Assembly (NCBI GenBank): GCA_029339195.1
Contig: JAPTJF010000154.1
Location: forward strand, 1 to 64,000
Direction: 5' to 3'
Length of the DNA stretch: 64,000 bases
From: Micractinium sp. NFX-FRZ
Lineage: Eukaryota; Chlorophyta; Trebouxiophyceae; Chlorellales; Chlorellaceae
Shown here: positions 12,918-24,500 of the stretch, piece after piece
Layout: every line of letters begins with the position of its first letter
Numbering within the stretch: position 1 is the stretch's first letter
The notes under the pieces: generated by a model
Database searches by the model: none
What the model was told of the DNA's origin: nothing
What the model saw: only the letters and a program-made list of their open reading frames with translations
Translations under genes and position numbers: made by a program

Positions 12918-13716
12918 TCACACCTTCTTCACGTACGTGTAGTAGTCCACCTTGTTAACCTCCTGCATGGCCCCGCTGTACGCCGACACGTTGTAATAAT
13001 CAGACATCCCCGCCAGCGCGCCCACGATGCCTGCATTATGGGAAACGGAAGGCAAAGCATGCAGATGAAGGGTGAGCAGTTGAATACGAGGGACGTGTTT
13101 GCAGTAGCCAACCATACCGGCCCGGCAGCATGGGTGGGGCACACGTGCGCTTGCCTCCTCCCCTCCCTCGCAAGCTGCCTCCCCCCTTACCACCTCCCCT
13201 TCCTCGCAAGCCGCCTCCCCCATACCCTTCCACCGAGGATTCCTTGCGCCCTGCTGACCTGAGTTGTAAATGGTGGTGGGCTCGGCGTAGGTGTAGTCCC
13301 GGCGGGAGAGCACGAGGCCGTCGTTCATGAGGGGGGCGCCAAACAGGGTGCCGTACCCGATGTGCCGCTGGGGGAAGTAGTTGCCCTCGAAGTCCCTGCG
13401 GGGGTGAGGACAGTGCCAGGGGAGGAGGCAGGTCGTGGGCATGGGCTGTGGGCCAGCAACTCTCGATCCCTGCCGCCAGCAACTTGCGCATTGACGACAG
13501 CAGCAGCGTGCAGCCACGCTTCTGCCAAGCGCATCAAGCAATGTGGCACCCAAAAGCCGCTGCCCAAGCAGAGCCGCAGCTGGCAGCAGCGGCCCATCTC
13601 ACATCTTGGCCTTCATCCACATCTGGGGCTTGTCTGCAGGGAGGGTTGTGGCAGGCAGGCAGGGCAGGGAGTCAAAAAGTCAGGAAGTCAGGAAGTCAAT
13701 CAGGTAGTCAGTCAGT

Positions 13717-13755
<39 letters not shown>

Positions 13756-16700
13756 AGGATGCTTGAGCTGCTGTGGCCAGCACGTGCAATCCAGCAGCGG
13801 CTCCCTCTCTCTCGGTGCATCCGCCACCGCAGCACCCCGCCCCTCGACCACCGCTTGATGCCACCAGGACGCAAGACCGCTGCAACCCACCCCCCACCTT
13901 GCCAGCCCTGAGACAAACCCCTTTACCCAACCCACCCCCCACCTTGCCAGCCCTGAGACAAACCCCTTTACCCAACCCACCACCCACCCACCCGTCTTCT
14001 CAACGGTGATGGGCCCCAGGTTCATGGTGCCGGGGACGCGCACGCCCAGCGGGTCGCTGGCGTTCTGCCACACCAGGATGCTGTTATATGTGAACTCCTG
14101 GTGCAGGTACTGCAAAACAGGGGGCAGTACGGTGCGATTCCGCGGTGGGGGCTTGAGCTTTTCTTCCCCCGTTTCCAACATGCTGCCAACCTTCAACATG
14201 CTGCCCCCCCGCCGCCAACCTCACGCCCCCCCCCGCCGATTGCGTCTACCGCCCGCCCGCCTGCCCTGCGCTTGATCCATCCCCGCGCCCGCCAGCTCAG
14301 CACGCCAGCACCCCACCCCAGCTCAGCGCCCCACCTGCGGGTACTTCTCTCCAAAGCCCACCAGCCAGGAGCGGCCGCAGTCTCCCAGCACGTAGTCGGT
14401 CACGTGCTTGCCGTAGTTGAACAGGCGGGCCTTGTAGCCGGCATCCACGTTGGCGGCCTTGCCGTGGCAGACGCCCAGGGTGGCTGCAGGCATGGAGGGA
14501 GGATGGGATGAGACGATGTGAAGCAAAGAGAAAAGCAAAGAGAACAGCAAAATAGGTCAGCAGGCGAAGGGGCAAGCAAGGGGCGTGGCTTGATCTGACT
14601 TGCAACACACCTGCCCGGCCCGCACCGAACCGCTTGGCAGTGTGCTCTTTTCAATCATATGCGTGTACTTGTGAACGATATTTTTTGTCCGCCCGCCCGT
14701 CCGCCCCCTGTGCTCTCACCAACGTTGGGCCCGTGGGTCATGGCCCCCCAGTGGTAGGGGATGGGCATGCCGCAGGGGGTGTGCTTGATGGTCTGGCTCA
14801 GATAGCTGCGCACACACACAGGAGGAGGAGGGGACGGGGGTGGTGGGGATGAGGAGGAGGAGGGGTGCATAAGGGTGCGGCACAGCCAAGGTACGACGAC
14901 CTGCCAGAAGGCAAGTTGTAGGCATCGCCGGCTTTGCCTGGGTCAGAAACCAGGGGAGCACTACTAAACACCACTTGCTCAAACTCACGGCTCACAGACC
15001 TGTGTCCAGGCAGGCGGCACCCCACAGCACAGCACAGCACAGCACAGCACAGAACAACGAATCAGAAACACTGTGTTGTCAAGCAGACTCACGGCTCGAA
15101 GAACTTCTGCAGGAAGTCCGAGTACTGGCCGTCCGAGGGGTCCAGCTGGTTGAGGAAGACGGCGGCCAGGGGCTTCATGTCTCCCAGCTCCTGGGTCTCG
15201 CCGTCCTGCAGGGGGACCACAGCAGGCGCAGCATGTGCACGTGAAGCACAGCGGGCATTGCGGCAGAGGGGCCCGTCTGGTTAAATACACAGCGGCCAGT
15301 GGCTTCATGTCTCCCAGCTCCTGGGTCTCGCCGTCCCGCAGGGGGACCACAGCAGGCACAGCATGAGGGTGGGCAGCACAGCAGGCATAGCGTTACAGGG
15401 ATCCACCTTGTTTGTTTTACGCACAGCGGCCAGGGGCAGCAGCCAGGGGCGTCAGGTTGCCCAGCTCCTGAGCCTCGCAATGTGTGGCACCAGCCAGCTC
15501 CAGCCCCTCTGCCCCCTCTGCTTTGCACCTGTTCAGCCCACAAACCACCAACCCACCTGCGCCTCCCCAAAGTGCTTCTTGGCCTCCTCCAGGTACTGCC
15601 CCTCCCCGGTGGCCTTGTACAGCATGGCGCCAGCAAAGGCCAGCTCGTCGGCGTACCCGTTGTACGAGGTGTACAGCCAGCGGTGGATCTGCGGCGGGGT
15701 GGGGGGAAGGTGGGGGGAAGGTGGGCGGGGGAGGTGTGTTGGGAAGGGGCATGCGAGCGGGCGGGGGGGAGATGGGGGGCCGCACCGGTCGGAGGAGGTG
15801 TGCAGCCAGTGGGAGGGTGGGAAGGATGAGGGAGTGGCAACGGTGACACGAGAGCAGGAGGGAGCTTGTTTACGCAACTCAACTGCAGTGCACTCTCACG
15901 TCCCCCGGTCGGCGCCCCTGTGCTGCGCTTCTCGTCCACCCTTGAAACCAGCACAGCACAGCGCAGCGCAGCACAGCATGACACATCACAGCGCAGCGCA
16001 GCGCAGCATGCCACATCACAGCGCAGCGCAGCGTGCCCACCGCCATGGCGTCGTCCTTGTTGTCCTCATAAGAACCGGGGTATTGAGCCGACATGTCGTA
16101 CAGCTCGCGCGCGTGCTTGAGCGCGTTGGCCGCCCACTCAGGGTTGTCCTCCTTCATCAGCAGGGAGGCGGCGGCCAGGGCTGCAGGGGCCGCCGGGGGG
16201 TGGAGAGGGGAGCGCAGGTTGGGGTGGACGGTGAGTGTGCGGGCCCATTGGGAAGAGCGTGGCAGTGCGATGCGGGCAGTGAGGGAAGGGCGACGGCATC
16301 GCTGAGAGGCATGGACGCAGCTCGCAGCTCGTCCTGGGTGCAGCAGCGTCCAATGCAACAGCTCTCTCAGCGCAGCAGCCAGCAATGCACCACGTCTCCT
16401 AGCTGAGCAGCCACCAAAGCAACAGCTCTCTCGGCGCAGCAGCCAACAGTGCACCATGCCGCCTAGCCCAGCAGCCAGCAATGCAACACGTCTCCCAGCC
16501 CACCAGCCTTAGCAGCGTGCAGGCCCCGTGCAGCAGCCCCAGCGCACGCACCTCCCGCCGCGTTTGCCGTGATCTCGGTGCACGGGTCGTCGGCGGTGCA
16601 GTATCCGGTGATGCGCTTGGGGGCGTACTTCTCAAACAGCTCGATGGGGGCAAACATGTCGAAGTCTGCGTGGGGGCATTGGTGTGGGGACGTGGGGCAA

Positions 16701-19700
16701 TTGAAACCGGGACTGAAGTGAGGGCTGTTGTGATGTTGCTCGGCACTTGCGCTTAGCAGCAGTGTGGGGGCATTGGTGTGGGGGCGTGGGCGCACCAGGC
16801 GTGCCGCCAATCCTGCCACCGCTCCAACACAAAAAGGGTCAGCTGCTGCACGCGGGCGCTGCCGTCGAGGCACGGCGCTGACATGGCGGTGCACTGGTGC
16901 CTGCACTCCCCCCCTGGAAACGTGATTTCACTCCCTGCTGCACACTTGGCTGCACCCCTCGCAAGAAAGCAAGCAGGCGAGCTCACTACTCACCCTCCGT
17001 GTGGTTGCCCATGCTGCCCATGAAGACGTTTGGCTCGGGGTGCGCGTTGATCAGGAAGTCGGCGCCCCACTTGACCTGCGGGAGGGGTTGTGAAAGGCAC
17101 AGGTCGGGCCACAACAGTCAGCTGGGCTGCTTGGTGCGCGGGGTGGGGTGGGGGAGGGGATGGGGGACGGGCGGGCTTCAAACAGGGCATTCTCGGCGCA
17201 GGGAGCGGGCGTGTGCAGTGCCCGCACACGTGCCAGCCCTCTCCTCCGCCTCCCCACGCCAGCAATCAGAACTACTATACAGCTACTGCATACATGCAAC
17301 CCGCGTACGCCCCCATGTGCCGAGCCACCAACAACCGTTGACAGGGTGCCAGATACCGCCAGTGTGCCGGCCCCACCTTCAACTTGATGTCGTCCTCCAG
17401 ACCCTGGACCAAACAATATGTGCACGCACGCTTCTGCCCCCACTTGGCCGGGTCCCCCCCTCGAGACCCCACCGCAAGGTGCATATTGTTTAATTTAATA
17501 TGTATTTGTTGTGCGGCCCCCACCTTGAACTTGATGTCGTCCTCCAGCCCCGACTTGGCGTAGCCGGCGGGGAAGCAGAGGGCGGAGGCGCCCAGGAAGG
17601 AGGGGATGTAGGAGCTGCGGGGAGAGGGAAGGGGGCAGGGGGAAGGGGGGAGGGGCGAGGTGAGAGGGACGGGGGTTGGAGGAGAGGGGAGGTGAGAGGG
17701 GTGAGGGGCGCTCCCACATTTAGGTGACAGAGAAGGGGCCGGGCCGGGCAGACGCAAGCATGACTGGGCAAGGGTGGCGGACAGGCGGACCTGCACAGCC
17801 CCCCAGCTACCCAGTGCCACCCAGTGCCACCCAGGCAGGCAGGCAGGCAGGCAGGTAGGCAGGCGCACACCAAGGCACCACCGAGAGTGGCGCTGCCCAC
17901 CTCACGGCGCCAAGCTTGAGCTGGCTGCCGCCCGACTCGTAGTAGCCGCCAGACAGGTCCTCGCCGTACTTGCCTGCAGCCAACAGAAATGCAAAAGACA
18001 CATACATTTCTTCATCAATGCACGCGTAGGCTGTCGGCTGCCGCCAGCCAGGCCCTCGCCAGGCATGCACCCATGAAGAGTGGGGTGGGCCAGGAGAGTG
18101 GAGGTGGGTGTGGGGCGTGCAGGCAGCGGGGGCCGAAAGGGTGCCAGCGGGCCTTCTGCAATTGTTTGTAAAAGTCCACTTCTGAAACAACAACACAACG
18201 TCTAGCTTTTGTTTTTTAAACCGACTCACCGGTGCAGTTGAAGCAGGAGTTGTCGCGCCAGGCCAGGCGCTTGTAGCTGGGGCTGATCATGCCGGAGATC
18301 TGAAGCAGGGGGGGTGGTTTGGGAGGAGGGGCAGTGGGAGGGAGTGGAGTGTGGGCGTGTTGCTGGGCAAGTTGGCAGAGAGGGCGGGCGGCGTGAAGGT
18401 GGGTGGGGGCGTGCGAGCATGCTGTTAGCAACACGAGAGCACAGGAAAGAGTGGAGGGTACGGTCAGCGGGCTTGTGCAAGCAAACAACCGGCTTGCAGC
18501 ATAGGGCGAGCAGGGAGCGGGAGAGGGGGACGATTGGCGATGGCAGGCCGCAGCGCTGGAGGTGCAGCCCCAAGTGGTGTGTGTGTGTGTGTGTGTGTGT
18601 GTGTGCATACAGGTGGTGGGCCAGGCAGGGCTGCTCATCGGCATGCGCCTTCTCAACGCGGCACATCGGCACGTGCCAACGCATTTTGCACTCACACTGC
18701 TGCTGCTCATTCGAGCACAGTGCTATACTATTCGTACCAATTGTACGTTGACTGTTTCCCCAAGCGACTGACCTGGCTGTCGTAGTAGATGAGGGACTTT
18801 GTGAGCGCCTCGGCATAGTCGTAGTCGGGGGAGGCGGCGTCCGGCATCTGGGTGTTGGCAGCGGCATCCGCCACCTCTGCGGGTGAACGAGGGAGGGGGG
18901 CAGGTAGGGGCAGGGTGGGGTGGGGTGGGGGACCCGGCTGAAGTGTGAGGAGGCTCCCAGCCATGCACCGCGCCCAGCATAGTCCAGAGTCCAGTTGCCT
19001 GCCCCCCTCGCCGCCCCCTGCAGCCTGCCCGCCGTCACTGCTACTGCTGCGGGGCGCTCACTCTTGCCCTTGCCGCCGGTGGTGGGCTCCCAGCTGAAGC
19101 TCTTGCCGCGGGGGGCGATGTAGGTGCAGATGCCGTCCTTCATGCACTTGTCGGGGTAGCCGTCGTACTGCCAGTGGTTGGTGGGGGCAGCAGGCAGGGG
19201 GAGCGGGAACAAAAGGGTCAAAAACAGCGTGGGTGCACGCCTCCTCCATGCACTTTGACGTCATGTGGAGGGTTGGCGGGGGAGAAAGCAGGCAGCAGGC
19301 AGGCTGGCATGACCGTCTGTGTGATTGATGCATAGGTGTGCACATCCATTTGTAGGCACCACGCCGTCCATCCAGTCCACGTCATGTGTGGGGGCGGGAG
19401 GAGGTGGGGAGCACAAAGCTGGAGTGCCGCTTGCTTCACGCACCCCCCCGCCCGCCCCACCTATGCCTGCCCCACACCATCCCGCCGCAAACCCAGGCAC
19501 TCCAGTTCCCACGGGGGTGCATGGCTGCCCGCCTCTCACCTGCGCCTCCGCCTTGTTCATGTAAGTGATGCCAGAGGCGCACACGGGGTCGAGTGAGCCC
19601 CAGTCGCCGTCCTGCACCTGGCTGTTGGGTGGGTAGCAGTCTGGGTCGCACACGCCATCCTGCGTGTGAGGTGTGGCACAGAGGAGGGGCAGGGGAGGAG

Positions 19701-20439
19701 TGGGCAGCGGGTGGGGCACAGGCAGGCAAGCCAGGCGCTAGCCCACACCACGTCGCCCTCTGTGGCACCACTTCCCCAAATGCTCCGGCCGCGGGCAATG
19801 GCAGCGGTACGGGCGCCCGCCGCGGTACGGCTGCCGCTTCCTCCTACGATAAGGCCGCGCCAGCTGGCGGCCCACGCCTCCGCTTCTCACCCTTGCCCCC
19901 AGCCAGCCAGCTTGCCCCTGCTGCCCCGTCAGCTGCACACACGGACCGACCTTGAGCTTGATGGCTCCGGCGCAGTTGAGGATGCAATCATTCAGGTAAG
20001 TCTGCTGGTCAGTGCCGCACACGGGGGTGTTGGTGGTGGGGCAGTTGCTGCAAAACTCGGCGCCGTGGCGCTGCAGGCAGGCGCAAAGGGAAAGTGGCAG
20101 GTGGTCTTCACTTGCAGGGGTGTAGCAGGTGTTATACTGGGGAGCAAGGCAAGCAGCGGGTGCCCTGCATTGGGACGTGCGCTGCAGGGAGAGGCAAGGC
20201 GGTGGCGGCGGCGGCGGCGGTGTCGATCGGCTTATCAGAGCCCCATGCATGGCGCTTGCATGCAAGGGCGCCCAGGCTGCCGCAACACAGCAGGGGCTGG
20301 ACGGCCTCATGGCAATGTGTTCCACGCCGCTTGTTCTGGCTGCCGGCAAGCAGCTCCAGGCACGCCGCCACCGCCGTACCTCGTAGGCAGCGGCGCCGCC
20401 GGCCAGCGCCAGCGCCGCCAGGAGGCTGATCGCAAGCAT
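12918..20439 (-). CDS. Secreted Kazal-GH9 protein (glycoside hydrolase family 9, degenerate DAGD motif)
   Basis: Nineteen exons from 20380-20439 to 12918-13030 sum to 1959 nt in frame (652 aa). It opens with a signal peptide 'MLAISLLAALALAGGAAAYE'. A Kazal-like module follows ('CPTTNTPVCGTDQQTYLNDC', exon 2), then a second, looser one ('LDPVCASGITYMNKAEA', exon 3) and a Cys-containing linker. The rest is GH9: 'YAEALTKSLIYYDSQ', 'LAWRDNSCFNC', 'VLGDCGRSWLVGFGEKYPQ', and near the C-terminus 'YTYAEPTTIYNSGIVGALAG', which keeps the catalytic acid Glu. GH9 enzymes hydrolyse beta-1,4-glucans such as cellulose. The usual 'GGYYDAGDHVKF' is here 'GGYYESGGSQLKLG' (exon 7, 17901-17973), so the catalytic-base Asp is missing. 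It may be inactive or altered in chemistry. Introns carry exon-edge duplications and satellite tracts. Confidence 0.88.
13693..13755. repeat. CAGG and AGTCAGGA simple repeats in a GH9 intron
   Basis: A run of 'aagtcaggaagtca' type units passes into (CAGG)n at about 13718-13753. It lies in the intron between GH9 exons 16 and 17. Confidence 0.8.
13884..13982. repeat. Two 45-bp tandem copies in a GH9 intron
   Basis: The segment starting 'aacccaccccccaccttgcc' and running through 'agacaaacccctttaccc' occurs twice without visible divergence, in the same intron as the CAGG tract. Confidence 0.8.
15165..15480 (-). repeat. Tandem copies of the 5' edge of GH9 exon 13
   Basis: The acceptor and first roughly 40 nt of exon 13 (start at 15205) recur at about 15288-15345 and, more degraded, at 15425-15480, at a spacing near 120 bp. 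In the second copy the acceptor AG of 'ctgcag' has become 'ctgcgg'. Confidence 0.8.
15955..16036 (-). repeat. (GCTGC/GCTGT)n pentamer array at the start of a GH9 intron
   Basis: Read in transcript sense, the intron after exon 11 begins with repeated GCTGC and GCTGT pentamers interrupted by 'gtgatgtggcat'. A shorter GCTGT array lies at about 15025-15056. Confidence 0.75.
17377..17403 (-). repeat. Copy of the 3' edge of GH9 exon 8 inside the next intron
   Basis: The plus-strand string 'caacttgatgtcgtcctcca' here matches the end of exon 8 (17524-17552) with one or two changes. It includes the junction bases. Confidence 0.75.
18576..18606. repeat. (GT)n microsatellite in a GH9 intron
   Basis: An uninterrupted GT dinucleotide run of about 28 bp lies in the intron between exons 5 and 6. 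Confidence 0.95.
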
Positions 20440-21537
20440 TGCGACCAAGTGGGATGCTCGTACACCTGCAGGCGGGCGGCAGAAGGCAAGGGGTGCTGTC
20501 TGACAGCCAGGACTCCATGCACCGACGCGGTAAGACAGCGCGGGTCGCGCAGCAGCGGCGCACCTGCGCGCCCTTCCGTCGGCAGTAGCTCTTCCAGCGA
20601 GCACGATGTGTCAATTGAGCGCCGGCGATGGCCGGCGCAAAACGCCGGCGGTCCTCTTGCCCCCCTGCTGCGCCTGCGGTGAGCCGCTGTCTGTGAACTT
20701 TGAGCTGCCCTCCTCTCGTCTGTTTTGCGATGTGAGCTCACACGGGCAGTAGAGCAATGCCGGAACGAGGCTCCCGGATTGGGTTGCCTCGCCAGGTGTC
20801 GGTATCCTGGATGGCGGGCGCCGCGCGAGCGCAGGAAGGCACACAAAGCGAACAAAATGAGGAGGGAAGCAAACGTTTCGCTGATTGCCTGCAATCTAGG
20901 TGTGTGTCTACAATATGAGGGTTCATCTGGGAATCTGGGTAGGGGCTTGGAGCTAGTGGCTAGGGGACAGGGAGCAGAGGGCGGGGCGGCGAGGCATGGG
21001 TCGCTGCACCCTTCGTGGGTCGCCGTCACCCAGCCGAAGGAGCAATGAAAGGGAGGGAACTAACGGGGCGAAAGAAATGTGGGGTGGCACCAAAACTAAC
21101 ATAGCAATGAACAGGGCGATTAGGGAGACATGTGCCGGTTGGTGCGGTCGGTTTCATATCTAGCATGGTGGGCAGCAGAGTGCGGTATGTCGGGGTGGGT
21201 GGGTGGGTTCATGCAGGCGGGCGGCCCGCAACAAGGGGATGCATGCAGAGGCGGGATGTGCACAGGCCAGGCTGCATAGCCAGGCTGCCGAGATAGCCAG
21301 GGGTGCTGCACGGCAGGTGCAGCGTTTGGAGCGGCATGCTGCAGCAAGCAAGCTGCGTCACTGGGAGGGGCAGCGCCGCCTAGCACCGCGGGCGTGCCAG
21401 GAATGAAGAGGTTGGGGCGCTTGGGGACCCATCTGCTTGGGGACCCAAAGCAGCAGGGCATCCGCCAGCTCACAGCCGTGCCTGTGCGGTGCGATGCACC
21501 CCCAGCCTGGCCAGGGGGGCGCGCTACATGACAGCCT
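20440..21537. other. Intergenic region, GH9 promoter and AGC-kinase 3' UTR
   Basis: About 1.1 kb between two minus-strand genes. I see no exon with family similarity. The part just above 20439 should hold the GH9 promoter and 5' UTR. The part just below 21538 should be the kinase 3' UTR. Confidence 0.45.
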
Positions 21538-24500
21538 TCACTCCTTGATCGACTCCATTTGTTGGACCGGCGCCGCCTCCGCCCCGCCGCTGCCCGCCGG
21601 CATGGTCAGCTGGGCGTCTCCCTGGGCCGCCGCCGCCGCCAGGAAGGACTCTGAGCAGTACGTGAAGCCCTCAAACATGTACAAGCCATCCCGCGGGGTG
21701 CCGCACGGCGAATCCTGCAGGTCAGTGAGGCAGTGAGGGTGGGCAGGTGCCTTGCAAGCACGAGAAAAGAAAAAAAAGGGGGTCGGCAAGACATTTCCAA
21801 TCTCCCGGTTCTTACGTTGGGAGGCAGATTTGTGTACAGCTTGTCAAAGTTCTCAATGCTCTCGATGGACTTGACCGTGGGGCGGAAGGGGGAGGGGACC
21901 TGCATCAACAAGCGAGGGGGGCGGGGAGCAAAAGAAAGCCAGGGAGGATGAGAACGAGGATGAGCATCGGCATCCCACCAACCCCCTGTTGACCGACTCT
22001 TCTCTTCGTGACCAAACCCCTGTGTGATAGCCCTGGCAAGCAAGCAATTTGGTTTGTTGGTGTGGTGCATGGCGTGCAGGAGTGTCGGCACGCCCTGGCT
22101 GACCTGGCGCGCCTCCAGCTTCTTCCAGTCGACGTTCTTGAAAAAGGGGTGCGCCATAACGTCCTTGGAGCCGCTAGGACCGTAGCCCAGCCGCTTGCTG
22201 GCCTCCTTCTGCAGCAGCCCCTTCACCAGGCTCTGCACCTCATTGCTCAGGTAGGCTGCAAGGAGGGCAGGGGGCAGACAAACATGCGTTCACAGTTTGG
22301 ATGGCACAGCAAAGGCTGTCACCAGGCTCTGCACCTCATTGCTCAGGTAAGCTGCAATCAGAAGGCGGGGGGCAGGAACACATGCGTTGAAGTTTGGATG
22401 GCACAGGAAAGCTGTCACCAGGCACTGCACCTCGCTGCGCAGGCAGGCTGCAATGAGAGGGGGGGCAGGCGGGGAGGGGAGGGGATGCGTTGTGGTTGGG
22501 GGATGGAAGCAGACAGTCACGCGCATGGCAGCTTGAACGCGGCAGCAGCACTGAGCTCCCGCAGCTGCTGGCACCAACCCAACCCCCAGCCTCCCCGCCT
22601 TCAGGACACACCAGCTCAGGGCCAAGAGAAGCACTCACATGGCAGCTTGAACTTGGCGGCCGTGATGAGCTTCTGCAGCTGCTGGCGCCCCTTGGCGCGG
22701 AAGGGGGGCATGCCGCACAGCATCTCAAACAGCAGGATGCCCACGCTCCACCAGTCCACCGCCTTTCCGTGCCCCCGCCCCGTGATCACCTCCGGGGCCT
22801 GCGCCGATTAGGGTGGGAGGGTTTGTACAGTACACTGAGCGTCAGTCGCAAAGAGGGAGAATGAGGTATGGAAGGGCGGGGAGGGGCGGAAGGGACCGAG
22901 GTGCCGCAGGACGGGGTCAGACGCAAGCGGGGTAGGCTGGGTGCATACGTCAGCAGTCATAGCCAGGCTTCGAGGGTGCAGCGCACAAGGCGGGGAGCCA
23001 CGAGAGGCTCCTTCGGCAGCAGCCAGGCAGGCAGGCACCCCACCCCCAGCAGTTCCCAGCCCCGCTCACCATGTACTCCATCGTCCCGATGAAGCTGTTG
23101 GTGCGCTGGTGCTCGGCGTCGCTCATGTTTCCCTTGGCTGCACAGCGATCGACGGGGGCGGGACAATGACCGGGGTTTAGCGTTGGGCTCACCAGAGTTG
23201 GATTTGCCAGGGCAGGAGCGCCCTGTTTTAGCCCCGGCCAATAGCCGTTGTTTGACCCGCACACATGCCCGCCCCCATCCGACCAGCTTCCCCACGATGC
23301 TCGCTGTTTGACGGAACCGGGGCCGCCCTCCCCCGCCCGCCCCCTCACGCAAAAGCCCTCACCCAATCACAAGCCTGCGGTGCGCGCATGCTCCCACCCC
23401 CTGCCAACACACACTCAGCGCCCCACAGTGCTGCCTACAGCCGCCCATGCCAGCCATTCCGCACCTGCAGTGCTGCCTACAGACGCTCCCACCACTCATC
23501 CCTCCCCCTTGCTCACCCAGCCCAAAGTCTGTGATGCGCACATGCCCCTCCCCATCCAACAGCACATTCTCCGGCTTCAGGTCCCTGCAGCACGAGTAAA
23601 AGAGCAGCAGGGTGGGTGTTGGGTGGGTGCTGGGTACGGCCTAAAGCGGCAGGTTTTGGGGGCAGCAGGGTTGGCGCTGGGTGGGTGGTGGTGGGACGGC
23701 CCAAGCGGCAGCCAGCAGCCGGTCGCAGCCAGCCCTGCCTCCGCCTGGGGCTCCGCTCGGCCCGCTGACCAGCTGTGCATGATGAAGCCCAGACGGTCAG
23801 TGGAGGTGCGTGATGGCCAGCACGCCATCTGCCCGCTGTATTGACACGACCCACCCCTTCAACTGACACATAGGACTGCAGCACATTGACATCACATTGG
23901 CAGCACATTGACAGCACACTGGCAGCACACTGAAGCACATCCACACCCTCACCTGTGCACAAACCCCAGCGAGTGCAGGTGCGTGATGGCCAGCACAATC
24001 TCGGCGCAGTACAGGCGCGCCAGCGGCTCGTCAAACGTGCCCTGCCGGTACAGCTGCAGCGCGGGCAGAGGGGCACAGCGCAGCGCACAGCAGCGTGAGG
24101 CGAGGTGAGGACAGCGCGCGGTGCAGCCGCGCCAGCCCGCATGTTGAACGTGCCCTGCACCAGCCGGTGCAGCTGCGGCGCAGAGTGCCGACACAGAGTG
24201 GCACAGCACAGCGCACAGCATGGCAAGGCAAGTGAGGCAAGGGTGTGAGACGAGGGTGTGCCAAGGGGAGGTTGCAGGTGACCCTGGGCGGCTGCCTGCC
24301 CACCCTCCACGTGCCACTACCACGCTGTTCCTAATGCCTCTCCTGCTGCGGGTGCCCTCCCACCCCCAGAAGACGAGTTGCTGAGTCCCGCCTCGCCCTC
24401 CCAGCTACACACGGGCCCAGGCCGCCCGCCCACCTGAAAGAAGAGGTGCCCCCCGTTGATGAAGTCCAGCACCAGGTAGAGCTTCTTGGGGGTCTGAAGG

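Noticed and set aside
13693..13982. Direct repeats as a CRISPR-like array
   Set aside because: Repeats are contiguous without unique spacers of constant length, and the locus is a eukaryotic intron.
18576..18606. GT run as a Z-DNA or regulatory element
   Set aside because: It lies inside an intron, is a common simple repeat, and nothing nearby supports a regulatory role.
22639..22798. Apparent one-base frameshift in the AGC-kinase exon encoding '[14 protein letters not shown]'
   Set aside because: It came from miscounting a run of C at a line boundary. Translation of the opposite strand across the same bases fixes three C, which gives 160 nt and an intact frame.
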